From assembly GCA_023424015.1 (NCBI GenBank), contig JAFAEM010000022.1, forward strand, positions 62,001-126,000: a stretch of 64,000 nt of DNA, given 5' to 3'. Source of the stretch: Bacteroidota bacterium (GTDB lineage: Bacteria; Bacteroidota; Bacteroidia; Chitinophagales; Chitinophagaceae). Shown here one piece after another: positions 8,873-19,000 of the stretch. Both the position numbers and the translations under genes were made by a program. How positions within the stretch are numbered: position 1 is the stretch's first letter; every line of letters begins with the position of its first letter. The notes under the pieces were generated by a model. It was not told the DNA's origin and did not search any database. It saw only the letters and a list, made by a program, of their open reading frames with translations.

Positions 8873-10213
8873 CTAGAAGGCTTTCTTCTCTTCCGGCAAT
8901 CCCGGCGTCGTTTTTTGGGTATACATCACAGCGTCAACTTTTTTCGGATCACCCTGGTAGACCCATGTGATATTGTTGATGTATTTTTTAAAAGCGTTAT
9001 TTAATTGTGTAACAGAGACTTTCTTTATATCGTCTTTTATGGTCAAAGCTCTTTTCCAGTTACCATACAGTACTTCACTATTGGCAAGCGCATTAGCCTG
9101 TGCTTCGTTAGTCTCCTGGAGATAATAGATACCCGTAAGATAGCCGGCTTTTTCATTTTTTAATTCTGATTCTTTAAAGCCCTCTTCCTTTATCTGGTCA
9201 ACCAGTTTCCTGGCAGTTGCGATGTATTTGTTAGGTTCCGTAGTTGTCACAGAAATGGTGGCATAGGGTGTTGTGCCCTCGCTAAACCATGCCTGCGGTG
9301 CATAGGAAAGACCATTCTTTGATCTTATTTCTACAAAATGACGGGTTGCAAAAATTCTCATCGCTAATACAAAAGCATTATAGTCTTCAGATCCTGGCAT
9401 CGGTCCGCCTGTAATCCCCCGAATATAATTCGTGGCATTATCCCTTTCCTTTGCAGCAAATGTATTAGACACGGGAACATAAGGCTCTTTTTTCAGTATA
9501 TACGGTTTGCCGGCCGGCACTTTGGCGAGGAAGGTCGTTAGTTTTTTCTCCAGTTCTGATTTTTCAATATCACCAACGATCACGATCACAATTCTTGAGC
9601 GGGTAAAAATGGATTCCCAGTATTTTTTTGTCTCTGCCGCTGTAAGCGATTCCACACTGGCAATAGTACCCTGGGGATCTTTAGCATAATCCTTACCCTT
9701 GAACGCGGTTTCTTTCGCCATACGATCAATGGCTTCATCGGGGAATGATTCATTAGTACGGATAAAATTGACGGCATCCTGCTTGATACGGTTGAATTCT
9801 TTTTCATCAAATCTCGGCTTAAGCAAAGCTTCGGTATAAAGCGGCCATACTTTATCCAGGTCATATTTTATACAGTTCAAACTAAAACTGGCGTAATCCA
9901 TGCCGCTGAATCCGCCTACCTGTGCACTCACTTTATCCAGTTTATTTTTAAATGAGTTTTTGTCATCAGACAGAGTGCCACATTCCGTAAGTCCCCTTAC
10001 AGCGAGGTTTTCGATTCCTCCTTTTGCAGCAGGGTAGTTTTTTACCCCGCCTTTTATAATCGTTTGAATTACTACAATTTCATTGCCACTCGGTTGTACG
10101 ATCACTTTTACACCATTTATATTCATCTCGTATGGCTTACTGGTCTGCGCCAATATGCTGACAGGGCTGCAGATCATGGTAAGAATGGTTATATATCGTG
10201 TTAGGATTTTCAT
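8873..10213 (-). CDS. M16 family peptidase-like subunit lacking the zinc motif
   Basis: This is the second half of a two-gene M16 (pitrilysin/insulinase) pair. It has a signal peptide (ILTRYITILTMICSPVSILAQ) and two M16-type domains. The place where catalytic subunits have HxxEH reads GIENLAVRGLTECG, so zinc ligands are absent. The C-terminal half keeps the Arg/Tyr substrate-binding motif (EIRSKNGLSYAPQAWF). Known paired M16 proteases split the activity in this way: one subunit gives the zinc site, the other the R/Y motif. The frame opens with TTG at 10237, overlapping the upstream stop. The ATG at 10213 is chosen because it starts the signal peptide. The gap to the catalytic partner is then 20 bases. 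Confidence 0.88.
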   Translation of the reverse strand: MKILTRYITILTMICSPVSILAQTSKPYEMNINGVKVIVQPSGNEIVVIQTIIKGGVKNYPAAKGGIENLAVRGLTECGTLSDDKNSFKNKLDKVSAQVGGFSGMDYASFSLNCIKYDLDKVWPLYTEALLKPRFDEKEFNRIKQDAVNFIRTNESFPDEAIDRMAKETAFKGKDYAKDPQGTIASVESLTAAETKKYWESIFTRSRIVIVIVGDIEKSELEKKLTTFLAKVPAGKPYILKKEPYVPVSNTFAAKERDNATNYIRGITGGPMPGSEDYNAFVLAMRIFATRHFVEIRSKNGLSYAPQAWFSEGTTPYATISVTTTEPNKYIATARKLVDQIKEEGFKESELKNEKAGYLTGIYYLQETNEAQANALANSEVLYGNWKRALTIKDDIKKVSVTQLNNAFKKYINNITWVYQGDPKKVDAVMYTQKTTPGLPEEKKAF

Positions 10214-10233
10214 TTTTTTGATTTTAGTAATTA

Positions 10234-11604
10234 TCAAAAAGATTTTACCAGGAAAAATTCTTCCGGTTTGTATTGTTTCTTCATTTCTTCATTCAGGATC
10301 ATACCGGCGACATATGGTTTGCCGGCAATGTATTTTTTGATGTATCGCTGGATATCCGCACGACTTACTTTTTGCAGGTTCTCATCGTAATCAGTAGCGT
10401 AGTCCAGTGAAGTGCTGCACCACCAGTAGGTAATTCCGGAAGCCTGTGAAGATGGCTTTTCTTCATTGCGGATCTTATTCCTTATCAATATTTCTTTGGC
10501 GGTTTGTAATTGCTCGTCGCTGAAATAATCGTCGTCGGCCCACATACTTATCTGTTTGAGCATCTCGTCATGGCATTCTTTCATTTTAGACGGATTGGGT
10601 AACGCGAGGGCATATATTGGCCCTGCATATTTATTAGTATTATATGATACACTCGAAAAACTTGCAAGTCCCTTGTCTATCAACGCCTGTTGCCATTTAG
10701 ACGAATTTAATCCCAGGATGTTGGAGAAAACATCAGCGGCCAGGGTAGCTGCAGAATCACTTCGGTATTCGGGGCCTATCCATTGCATCATCATAAACGG
10801 TGTTTCGGCAATGGATGCGGTTTTAATGTTGTAATCTGTTTTTTGCAATGCCTGGAACTCGGGGATGGGGTATTTCTCATGAGGGTCAAAACCGCTGTGC
10901 TCCCAATCTCCAAAGATTTTCTTTGCGAGGGAAAATGCATGATCGGGTTTTACGTCGCCACAGATCACCAGGATAGAATTATTCGGATGATAGTATTTGT
11001 CTTTGATGACCATCATTTTTTCGGGTGTGGCAGTATTGATCACATCATGATCGCCGATCGCGTTTTTCCGGGTGAAATTTTCTCCCCAGGTGCGTTTGGC
11101 TACATCGATCCATAGTTGAAAGAACGGGTTACTTTCTGCCCTTTGGAATTCACCATCCACCACAGGCCTTTCCTTTTGCATGTCTTCCGTGCGATATATT
11201 GGGTAACGAATCGCTGCATTCATAAATCTTAAACCGGCATCGAGACTATCACTTTCGAAAGTGAAGAAATAGTTGACCCTTTCATCACTCGTAGTCCCGT
11301 TCCAGATGGCGCCAAGTTCTTTTGTACGCTCAATAAATTTTTCCTGGTCCGGATATTCTTTGTTGGCTTTAAAAAACATGTGTTCAAACAGGTGAGATAA
11401 GCCACTGTACTCGGGGCCTTCGGTGTAAGCGCCGTTTTTCACAGCGATCTCTATCGTAACCAATGGCACTTTATGGTTTTCAATTACCAGTACTTCCAGG
11501 CCGTTGTCGAATTTCTGCCAGTAATAATTTTTAGGAAGTCTTGGTTGTGCGATCGAAGTAAATGCAGCTGCAACCAAAAGCAGCGTAATCCATTTCTTTG
11601 GCAT
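10234..11604 (-). CDS. M16 family zinc metallopeptidase, catalytic subunit
   Basis: This is a secreted zinc protease of the pitrilysin/insulinase family (M16B-like, 456 residues). A signal peptide (WITLLLVAAAFTSIAQ) is followed by the inverted zinc motif HLFEH at residues 71-75 in YSGLSHLFEHMFF. A downstream Glu in VVDGEFQRAESNP fits the third zinc ligand. WNGTTSDERVNYFFTF is a typical family segment. It is transcribed just before its zinc-less partner (8873-10213), so the two are expected to form a heterodimeric chamber in the periplasm that degrades short peptides. The substrate is unknown. Confidence 0.93.
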   Translation of the reverse strand: MPKKWITLLLVAAAFTSIAQPRLPKNYYWQKFDNGLEVLVIENHKVPLVTIEIAVKNGAYTEGPEYSGLSHLFEHMFFKANKEYPDQEKFIERTKELGAIWNGTTSDERVNYFFTFESDSLDAGLRFMNAAIRYPIYRTEDMQKERPVVDGEFQRAESNPFFQLWIDVAKRTWGENFTRKNAIGDHDVINTATPEKMMVIKDKYYHPNNSILVICGDVKPDHAFSLAKKIFGDWEHSGFDPHEKYPIPEFQALQKTDYNIKTASIAETPFMMMQWIGPEYRSDSAATLAADVFSNILGLNSSKWQQALIDKGLASFSSVSYNTNKYAGPIYALALPNPSKMKECHDEMLKQISMWADDDYFSDEQLQTAKEILIRNKIRNEEKPSSQASGITYWWCSTSLDYATDYDENLQKVSRADIQRYIKKYIAGKPYVAGMILNEEMKKQYKPEEFFLVKSF

Positions 11605-11730
11605 AGGAATAAGTATTTGGTGAATGCCCGCGACGCAGGCGAAGAATATTTACTAAAAGCTAAGGAAGATTTGGATATGAGAAAAATAATATTTATAAAC
11701 GACGGGCTGACATGATAAGTGGATAAGAGG

Positions 11731-12420
11731 TTAACCGGGTATATGCTGCCATAAATAATCATCGCTGCTGATATCAGCATGATTGGGATGCCACACACTT
11801 GAAAACTCACCAACGATGGCCTTACCATTCTCAAATCGAAGACGCGGAATTTTCAACAGATCAATATCTTCCTGTCGCACCCTGCGATGAATCGGATACA
11901 TTGTCCCGCCATTAGGACCATCACCAGGCCTTGCCGCAGGATTGTATTGATATTTAGAATCTACGAGAGTACCGCGGGGGTACATAATTCCAGGTACACC
12001 TTTGCCCCTGATGTCGATATCACGCGGATGTGCAAGACCCAGGGTATGACCGTATTCATGCGCGGCGGTGGTGGAACTTTTATATAGGTTCTCGAATTTA
12101 AAATAGCCGCTATTACAACCTAGTCCGTCGACAAATGAAATATTGCCATGTACAAATTCTTCCACGCGAAAATAATTATTACGCGGATCTGTATTTTCAT
12201 ATACCTGTATGGCTGTGATACCAGGCTGGTACGACGATGTGATCAGGAATTGCACACGCCATGGTTTCCCATCGATCTGAACCACACCCTGCGGTTCATT
12301 CCACATCCATTCTATTTCCTCACGTATACTTTCAGTAACTGCAGGGTCGGCCGCATTCCCGTATGTGATGATATGGGAATGGATAAGAAGCTGGTTTGAC
12401 TGATATTCGATGGTACCCAT
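11731..12420 (-). CDS. Metzincin-type zinc metalloprotease (matrixin-like), no signal peptide
   Basis: This is a 229-residue protein with a complete extended zinc motif HEYGHTLGLAH (H121, E122, H125, H131) and a candidate Met-turn in GIMYPRG (M146). Together these place it in the metzincin clan, closest in appearance to matrixins (M10). TESIREEIEWMWNEP and FEYxx-like N-terminal segments resemble matrixin helices. There is no signal peptide, no pro-domain cysteine switch and no T9SS tail. This is odd for a matrixin, which normally acts outside the cytoplasm. Either it acts in the cytoplasm, is exported by another route, or the true N-terminus is elsewhere. The upstream 106 bases contain the left inverted repeat of the RAYT locus. 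The substrate cannot be inferred. Confidence 0.75.
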   Translation of the reverse strand: MGTIEYQSNQLLIHSHIITYGNAADPAVTESIREEIEWMWNEPQGVVQIDGKPWRVQFLITSSYQPGITAIQVYENTDPRNNYFRVEEFVHGNISFVDGLGCNSGYFKFENLYKSSTTAAHEYGHTLGLAHPRDIDIRGKGVPGIMYPRGTLVDSKYQYNPAARPGDGPNGGTMYPIHRRVRQEDIDLLKIPRLRFENGKAIVGEFSSVWHPNHADISSDDYLWQHIPG

Positions 12421-12440
12421 CGGGAGTTAAAGGGTCTGAC

Positions 12441-13196
12441 GTCCTCGTCTTCAAGTTAGAATATTTAGTTGGGATTTTGATTAACATCCTGTGGATTATA
12501 AATTTAATTACAATCTCTAGCTATTATTATTTTGCCGGGATTTGATAGTCTTTGATCAATTCGGGATGAATATAGGTCCACCTCCATTCAGTCCAGTTTT
12601 TGATCAAACCTGCTTTTACTGGATTATTTATAATGTAATTGGAAATATTGTAGAAGTGAGCGTTGTTACGAACCAAGGTGTCAAAACTTTCTTCTTCCCA
12701 GAATTTACCTGAACGTTTCAGAATTTTATTTGACTGTACTGCCGTAAACTTTTTATGGTTTTGCAGAATTCGATCCAGTGTTGGAGAGCCGGGAAGTAAT
12801 CTCAAAAGTAAATGTACATGATTACACATAATGCATGCGGTAAACAATTCGTATGATTTTTCATTATTGAACATTAATGAGTCCATCACAATGGATGCAA
12901 CATTATCTTCTTTGAGCCAATGTGGTTCGTTAGTGAGGCTATCCAATAAATCGTCAAATGCCAATATGTACTGCCACCTGAATTCTTCTTTTATTGATAA
13001 ATCCCAGATGTCTAACTTTTGTTTGTCGTGAGTGTATTTTTCTTTCAGAGTAGAAATTTTTTCATTAGGCACCGAGCCAGCTAAACGGTATGTGACAAAA
13101 AAAGTGCTTTCGGGTGGCTGCCAGTGCGGCAATTTTCTGTTATAAAAAGCGGGTGTTGACATGATTACCTATTCTGTATCAAATAAAGACGAGGAC
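12441..13196. repeat. 11-bp inverted repeats flanking the RAYT gene
   Basis: GTCCTCGTCTT at 12441-12451 and its exact reverse complement AAGACGAGGAC at 13186-13196 bracket the transposase gene. They could be the ends of a former mobile unit or remnants of REP elements. The right copy abuts a TAnnTTTG-like box (CAAAGGTA 13196-13203 on the plus strand) that could be the gene's -7 element. No target-site duplication was evident outside them. Confidence 0.5.
12527..13162 (-). CDS. REP-associated tyrosine transposase (RAYT, Y1_Tnp family)
   Basis: This is a single-strand DNA nuclease of the Y1/HUH transposase family, related to IS200/IS605 TnpA and to RAYTs that mobilise or maintain REP palindromes. 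The 211 residues open with RKLPHWQPPESTFFVTYRL. They show the HUH metal motif H115-V-H117 in CNHVHLLLRL and a catalytic tyrosine candidate Y176 in YIINNPVKAGL, followed by WRWTYIHPEL. The C-terminal layout is typical of RAYTs, not of IS200 TnpA. A palindromic repeat array begins 70 bases upstream (13233-13427), the expected neighbour of a RAYT. The gene looks intact. Confidence 0.9.
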   Translation of the reverse strand: MSTPAFYNRKLPHWQPPESTFFVTYRLAGSVPNEKISTLKEKYTHDKQKLDIWDLSIKEEFRWQYILAFDDLLDSLTNEPHWLKEDNVASIVMDSLMFNNEKSYELFTACIMCNHVHLLLRLLPGSPTLDRILQNHKKFTAVQSNKILKRSGKFWEEESFDTLVRNNAHFYNISNYIINNPVKAGLIKNWTEWRWTYIHPELIKDYQIPAK

Positions 13197-13232
13197 AAAG
13201 GTAAAACGCAACTCCATTCGTTTCCCATGAAA

Positions 13233-13427
13233 CGGAACAGAGTTCCGCTATGCAGGCTTGCCACCTGAATGACGAGGGCACTAAGGTATAACGGAACTCC
13301 GTTCCGTTTTTACAAAGGAACAAAGTTCCACTGTCCAGGCTTGCCACCTGAATGACGAGGGGCACTAAGGTAGAACGGAACTCCGTTCCGTTTTTTCAAA
13401 GCGGAACAGAGTTCCGCTCTCCAGGTA
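13233..13427. repeat. REP-like palindromic repeat array beside the RAYT
   Basis: There are about 2.3 units with an 83-bp period. Each unit has a small palindrome GGAAC-N3-GTTCC (13234-13246, 13317-13329, 13401-13417 where it extends to GCGGAAC-AGA-GTTCCGC). Each also has a shared spacer beginning CAGGCTTGCCACCTGAATGA (13253 and 13336), and a larger palindrome AACGGAAC-TCC-GTTCCGTT (13290-13308, 13374-13392). Pairs of head-to-head palindromes with a conserved spacer match the architecture of REP/BIME elements mobilised by RAYT enzymes. The array fills most of the 311-base gap between the RAYT and fadN-like genes; nothing coding is seen there. Confidence 0.8.
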
Positions 13428-13473
13428 CCCCCATGTATTTGAGTCCCTGGCCTGATCTGGGTGTTCGAAGAAA

Positions 13474-15879
13474 TCAATTCCTCACCGGCTTGCCGCTTTT
13501 CAAAACACTTTGGATACGCTCGAGGGATTTTTTCTCGCCGCAGAGTGAGAGGAATGCTTCTCTTTCCAGATCCAGCAGGTATTGTTCGGAAACAAGAGTG
13601 GGTTCACTCAGGTCACCGCCGCACATGACGTACGCAAGTTTCCTTGCCACCAGCGCATCATGTTCTGTGGCGTAGCCAGCAGTTTTCATGGCGTGTATGC
13701 CGGAGTATAAAGCACCGAGTGCCGATTGGCCGAGTACACGGATATCCTTTCGTGGTACCGGCGCGGTATAACCACTGTCGAAAATTTCAATCACAGATTT
13801 TTTTGCCTCCGCGATCCGCCTTCCCTGGTTCATCACGACTTCATCCAGACCTTTACGATAGACACCAATGCTAAAGCCTTCGGCGGCGGAAGTGCCAACC
13901 TTTGCCGTAGCGATCGTCAGGAATCGGTTTTTAAGTGTGATGGTTTCGGGTTCGTCTTCATGCATTTCATCGGCAGCTCTCAACACAAATTCTTTTGTAC
14001 CGCCACCACCGGGGATCAGGCCTACACCTAATTCAACAAGACCGGTGTAGGTCTCTGCTGAAGGACAAACTTTATCCGCGTGAAGACTCAGTTCGCAGGC
14101 ACCGCCCAGGGCGAGACCGTGAGGGGCAACCACAACGGGGATGGAAGAGTATCTTGCCCGCATCATCGTATTTTGGAAAAGGCGGATAGCCATATCGAGT
14201 TCATCATATTCCTGGTCGATGGCGAGCATGAAGATCATACCAACATTGGCACCGGCAGAAAAGTTGGGACCTTCATTAGCGATCACCAGGCCTTTATAAC
14301 CTTTTTCCGCTTTATCGATGGCAGTTTGAATTCCGCTGAGTACATCGCCGCCGATGCTGCCCATCTTGGTAAACCATTGCAGGCCCAACACTTCATCGCC
14401 GAGATTATAAAGTTTGCAGCTTGCGTTTTTCCAAACCAGTTTGTCCTGGTAATTGCTCATAACGATAAACGCTTCGCCACCAGGCAAAGGTTTATAAGAT
14501 TTGGATGCGGAATCGTAGAAATATTTTTTACCGGCCTCAACCTTGTAAAATGATTTATGACCGGCTTCCAGCATTTCTTTTACCCAGCTGGCGACAGCAT
14601 ATCCGGCATCCTGCATGGCTTTTGCAGTTTTTTCAACACCCAATACATCCCAGCTTTCGAAAGCGCCGATCTCCCAACCGAATCCGGCCATCATGGCATC
14701 ATCAACCCGATACAACTCATCGCTGATCTCGGGGATACGATGAGAGATATAGGAAAATAATCCGTAGTGAAAATGGCGATAAAATTCACCAGCCTTATCC
14801 TGGCCCGCTACCAGCACTTTCAATCTTGTGTAAAGATCGTCAATGGGCTTTGCGGTTTCGATGGTCGCGAACTTAGACTTTTTGCGGGGTTCATATTCCA
14901 GGGTCGAAAGGTTTAAGACCTGTATCTCTTTATCTGATTTTCGTTCTTCTGGGCTGCCGTGTGTTACAGGTAATTTAATTTTCTTAAAAAAGCCCTGTCC
15001 TGTTTTATCACCAAGCCAGTTTTTTTCAAGAATCTTATTCAGCCATTCGGGAATGGAGAATGTATCACGGGCCTCGTCATTAGGACAATTATCCTGTACT
15101 CCTTTGGCCACTTTTACCAGGGTATCTATACCGACAACATCCGCTGTCCTGAAAGTTGCCGATTTAGGCCGGCCAATTATCGGGCCGGTGAGGGCATCGA
15201 TTTCATCGACCGAAAGTCCTAGTTTATCAACCAGTCGAAATATCGACATGATCCCATACACACCAATGCGGTTTGCAATGAATGCAGGTGTGTCTTTACA
15301 CAAAACGGTTGTTTTACCCAGGTACAGATCGCCATAGTGCATCAGGAAATCAACCACTGCGGAATCGGTATCCGGTGTAGGGATGATCTCCAGCAACCGC
15401 AGGTATCGTGGTGGATTAAAGAAGTGTGTGCCACAAAAATGTTTCCTGAAATCTTCCGAGCGGCCTTCAGCCATCATATGGATCGGTATACCGGAAGTGT
15501 TGGAAGTAACCAGGGTACCGGGTTTACGAAACTGTTCTACTTTATCATAGATCAGTTTTTTTATATCGAGACGCTCCACCACTACTTCGATGATCCAGTC
15601 GCAGCCGGCTATATCCTTCATGTTGTCATCGAAATTGCCGGTAGTGATTTTCTTAACGACATCCTTAGTATAAACGGGGGAGGGATTAGTTTTTACTGCT
15701 GCTGTCAGCGCATCATTCACCAATTTATTTCTTTCAGCGGACTTTGCACTTTCAGCAGCTTCCTTGGGAACCATATCCAGCAACAATACCTGTACACCTA
15801 CGCCTGCAAAGTGGCAGGCAATCCTTGATCCCATAACACCGCTGCCGAGGACAGCTATTTTTTTAATCGTGCGCTTCAT
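13474..15879 (-). CDS. Bifunctional 3-hydroxyacyl-CoA dehydrogenase / enoyl-CoA hydratase (FadN-like)
   Basis: This is a fatty-acid beta-oxidation enzyme catalysing hydration of 2-enoyl-CoA and NAD-dependent oxidation of the 3-hydroxyacyl-CoA. Domain order is NAD-binding HCDH first (IAVLGSGVMGSRIACHF at residue 8 onward; VVVERLDIKK; HFFNPPRYLRLLEI). The C-terminal HCDH domains follow (DTPAFIANRIGVYGI, ADVVGIDTLVKV). A crotonase domain lies in the last ~300 residues (NEGPNFSAGANVGM oxyanion region, GLALGGACELSLHAD, ELGVGLIPGGGGTKEF with a catalytic Glu). This order is opposite to E. coli FadB and like Bacillus FadN (about 790 residues). No thiolase or acyl-CoA dehydrogenase gene is adjacent on the side visible here. 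Confidence 0.92.
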   Translation of the reverse strand: MKRTIKKIAVLGSGVMGSRIACHFAGVGVQVLLLDMVPKEAAESAKSAERNKLVNDALTAAVKTNPSPVYTKDVVKKITTGNFDDNMKDIAGCDWIIEVVVERLDIKKLIYDKVEQFRKPGTLVTSNTSGIPIHMMAEGRSEDFRKHFCGTHFFNPPRYLRLLEIIPTPDTDSAVVDFLMHYGDLYLGKTTVLCKDTPAFIANRIGVYGIMSIFRLVDKLGLSVDEIDALTGPIIGRPKSATFRTADVVGIDTLVKVAKGVQDNCPNDEARDTFSIPEWLNKILEKNWLGDKTGQGFFKKIKLPVTHGSPEERKSDKEIQVLNLSTLEYEPRKKSKFATIETAKPIDDLYTRLKVLVAGQDKAGEFYRHFHYGLFSYISHRIPEISDELYRVDDAMMAGFGWEIGAFESWDVLGVEKTAKAMQDAGYAVASWVKEMLEAGHKSFYKVEAGKKYFYDSASKSYKPLPGGEAFIVMSNYQDKLVWKNASCKLYNLGDEVLGLQWFTKMGSIGGDVLSGIQTAIDKAEKGYKGLVIANEGPNFSAGANVGMIFMLAIDQEYDELDMAIRLFQNTMMRARYSSIPVVVAPHGLALGGACELSLHADKVCPSAETYTGLVELGVGLIPGGGGTKEFVLRAADEMHEDEPETITLKNRFLTIATAKVGTSAAEGFSIGVYRKGLDEVVMNQGRRIAEAKKSVIEIFDSGYTAPVPRKDIRVLGQSALGALYSGIHAMKTAGYATEHDALVARKLAYVMCGGDLSEPTLVSEQYLLDLEREAFLSLCGEKKSLERIQSVLKSGKPVRN

Positions 15880-16005
15880 ATAGTCATAAAATTAGGCTGT
15901 AGAAAAATAGTTAGTTAAACAACTATTTTGTTGGTCGAAGATAAGCGTTTTTTTAATTCGGTTCCAGGTGAATGGAAACATGATAATCCGCCAAAATCGG
16001 GGTGT

Positions 16006-19000
16006 TTATTTAAGCTTTGCGGCCTTTTTGAGAAGGATTTTGTTTTTTCTCGCCTCCCGATCGGTTTTTTTGAGACCAATGCTGCTGCTGATGCCGCTAA
16101 AGGTGATTTTGACCAGGTAGTTGACGGCCGAGCGATCTCGCAGGCGATAAGTAAACACGGTAGCCGTATTCTTTTTATTTTGGTTTCTTACCACCGTATT
16201 TGCAAAAAAGCTTCTCAGGCGTCCGCCAAATAGTTGCTTTTTATTTTCATTCCCGGTCACCCGTATTTTAAGATCACGATAGATCATTTTTATTTTGCCA
16301 TCCGCGAAAGCTTCCCGGCCGGTCACCTGCATGCTTAGACTGTCCAGGTAACCTGATTTCAGTTCTGCTGAGATCAGGGGTTTCAATACTGGATTAAAGA
16401 TCCGGAGATCTGCGGAGTCCATTTTTACTTTCATGACAAAACCTCCAAGAGGATCGATATAGGATTCATGAATGTCGAGTTGCGTAAAAAGTATTCCTTC
16501 GAGTCGGGCAGTGGCATGGATATGCAGGCTATCGTCATCCGAAAGATTGTAATTGCGAAGTCCCCTGATCTTTCCCTCGAGCTGCGCGACAACTATTTTA
16601 CCTGTAGCGCCAGTTTTTTCATTGACTTCTTCATAGACCACATGCGCATTATTTAGGTTGACCGCATCCGCCAGCAGGCGTACCGGGATTTTCTTCACAA
16701 GGTTTGCAGGAAGCGACCGTACAATTCCAGGCTCCCGGGGAATTCGTTTATCCCTGAAATCTGTTAACAGCGCGTCCTTTATGGTCACTTCTCCAAGATC
16801 AAGCACACTGTCTTTGGCGTAACGGCCAATGTCGAAAGGTCCGAGGGAAATGGCACCGGTCTGCGCAGTGAGGTAGTCAGCCTGATAGCGTGAGCCGGCA
16901 ACAAACGTTTTAAGATCCTTTGCCGGCCGGTACGAGAAAGAGTCAGCTGTAAAATATTTTGTGTGCTTATCGTACCCCGTATTGTACCAGTCGAAAAGAT
17001 GGTTTTCGTTATGATAACTTCCGGTTAACCCGTGAAGTCTGAAGGCCGCATTGGATCGCAGGATATCACGCAGGTTTAGCAGGTTGGAAGAACTCACCAC
17101 CAGGTTGTCGAGTTTAACCTTTTCGATCGCCAGGCGGCCCGCTTGTTTACCGAGACTATCCATGGCAAATTTGTGGGCCTCAAGGCTCCGGATCCTGGTC
17201 TTCCAGTCCCAGGCGCCCGCATCATTAAGTGAAATGCGGATACTATCAAGCTTAAGACCCAGGTTACCATCACCCGCGTCGATGGTCCGGCCTTTTGCAG
17301 ATTTATAAGAAAATTTATGCAGGGAGAGAGTAAGGCTCTGTGCTGTTAAAGATTTATTTGTTTTACCACCTGTGTGCAGATCGACAAACTCCAGTGAGTT
17401 TCCATTGCCGTTCCAGTTGAGTGAACTGATGCCCTCATCTCTCTGCCTGGAATACTTCAACTGCGGTTCATCAATCACCAGCCTGCCGATCTTTGTTTTC
17501 GGCCAGGGTGCATCGTCCAGGTTGCCAGCGTCATCCGAATGGCCTATCCTGATATCGATTTGAGGCTGGCTGATCTTTAGCATCGCGGTATTGATCTGGC
17601 CATCAATCATACTTGTTACATCAGGTACGATCTCCAGATCGGGAAGCAATACATCGATTGAGTCACCGGAATTGTAGCTGGAGTAACGGACATTCCTGAA
17701 AAAAGAAGGCTGATGATCGGTAAAATGAAAACCATTCACCTGCAGATTATCATAAATATTATTAAATTCAAGGTCCTTGCCGGATGCTGAGAGCCCGGTG
17801 ATACGAATTTTATTTCCGCTGCTTGTTGAGAGTTCGTCAGCTTTCAAGGCTTCAAGCCATGCTGTCAAATGCCTGTTGCTATCCCTGATATTTATTTTCG
17901 TGCTTTCACCACGGATGTCTTTTAGCTGGAAAACGGCTGAGCTACTTTTTGTCTGCTGCGGAAAAGTGTACAGGTTGATCTGCGCTTCTTTCCAGCTCAC
18001 ACCATCGATAGTTGATTGTTGTATATCGTCATTGATCAGCATAGACCGGATGGACACCTGTCGGGCAATGATGTCGATCTCATCAGGGTTACGGATCTGC
18101 ATGGTTCCGGCCTGCAGGTGATTGTCGGGATAGCCGGAAAAACTGACGTCGCTGAGATCAGCTGTAAGCTGACGCATTTTAAAAACACCTTTTTTAAAGT
18201 TTAGACTGGTAACAGCGTTTTGAATGTTGTGAAGTTTTTTTGAACCTACCAATCGCCTTCCTAAAACAGAAATATCAGCGTTCTGAAGATGCAGTTGAAT
18301 ATTGTTCGCGAAAAAAAGATTGACCTGTCCGTCGGTAATATCAAGGTTATCGAGCTGCATGAAATGCCCGATGCCGGCAAGTATCTGGAAGACATCACGG
18401 GGATTGTTTTTTTTCTGAACAACGGTATAGTTGATCACCGGCCGGTAGAGGTTTACCCTTTTTGCGCTTAGCTGTTTGTTAAACACGAGATCATCCCAGG
18501 AAAGACCCTGCAGTTCGAACTGCGGCATACTCAGGTTGTTGATCACCCTGCCCTCCTCCAATTCCTTATAAGTGAAATTGCTCAGACTTATCCGGTTGTC
18601 ATTGATCAGAATGCTGTCGAACTGGATCGAATAGGTACTATCGCTCAGGAAGTTTTCGTAATTGCGAATAGCCATTACAAATTTTTCGACGGTCAGCGGT
18701 TGCGGACCATATCTATTGATCTGCAATCCCTGCAACTCGAAGTTATTATCATCAGAAGTAAAGGAGCTCAGGCTTCCCGATCTCGTGGTATTGATATCAA
18801 ATGACGCATTCTCCACCACCACAAATGCGAGTTGCATATTTCCAGTCAGTTGCCGGACGAGTTCATCCAGTCGCGGAGATTGAAGCGCAGGATCATTTTT
18901 CTCTTTATCGATGGTTACATCTAGCCTGAACCTCGGGTTGATACAATACACCGAGTCGGCTTTGATGATCTCGTGGTGATAAACAGCCGCGAAATCGATA

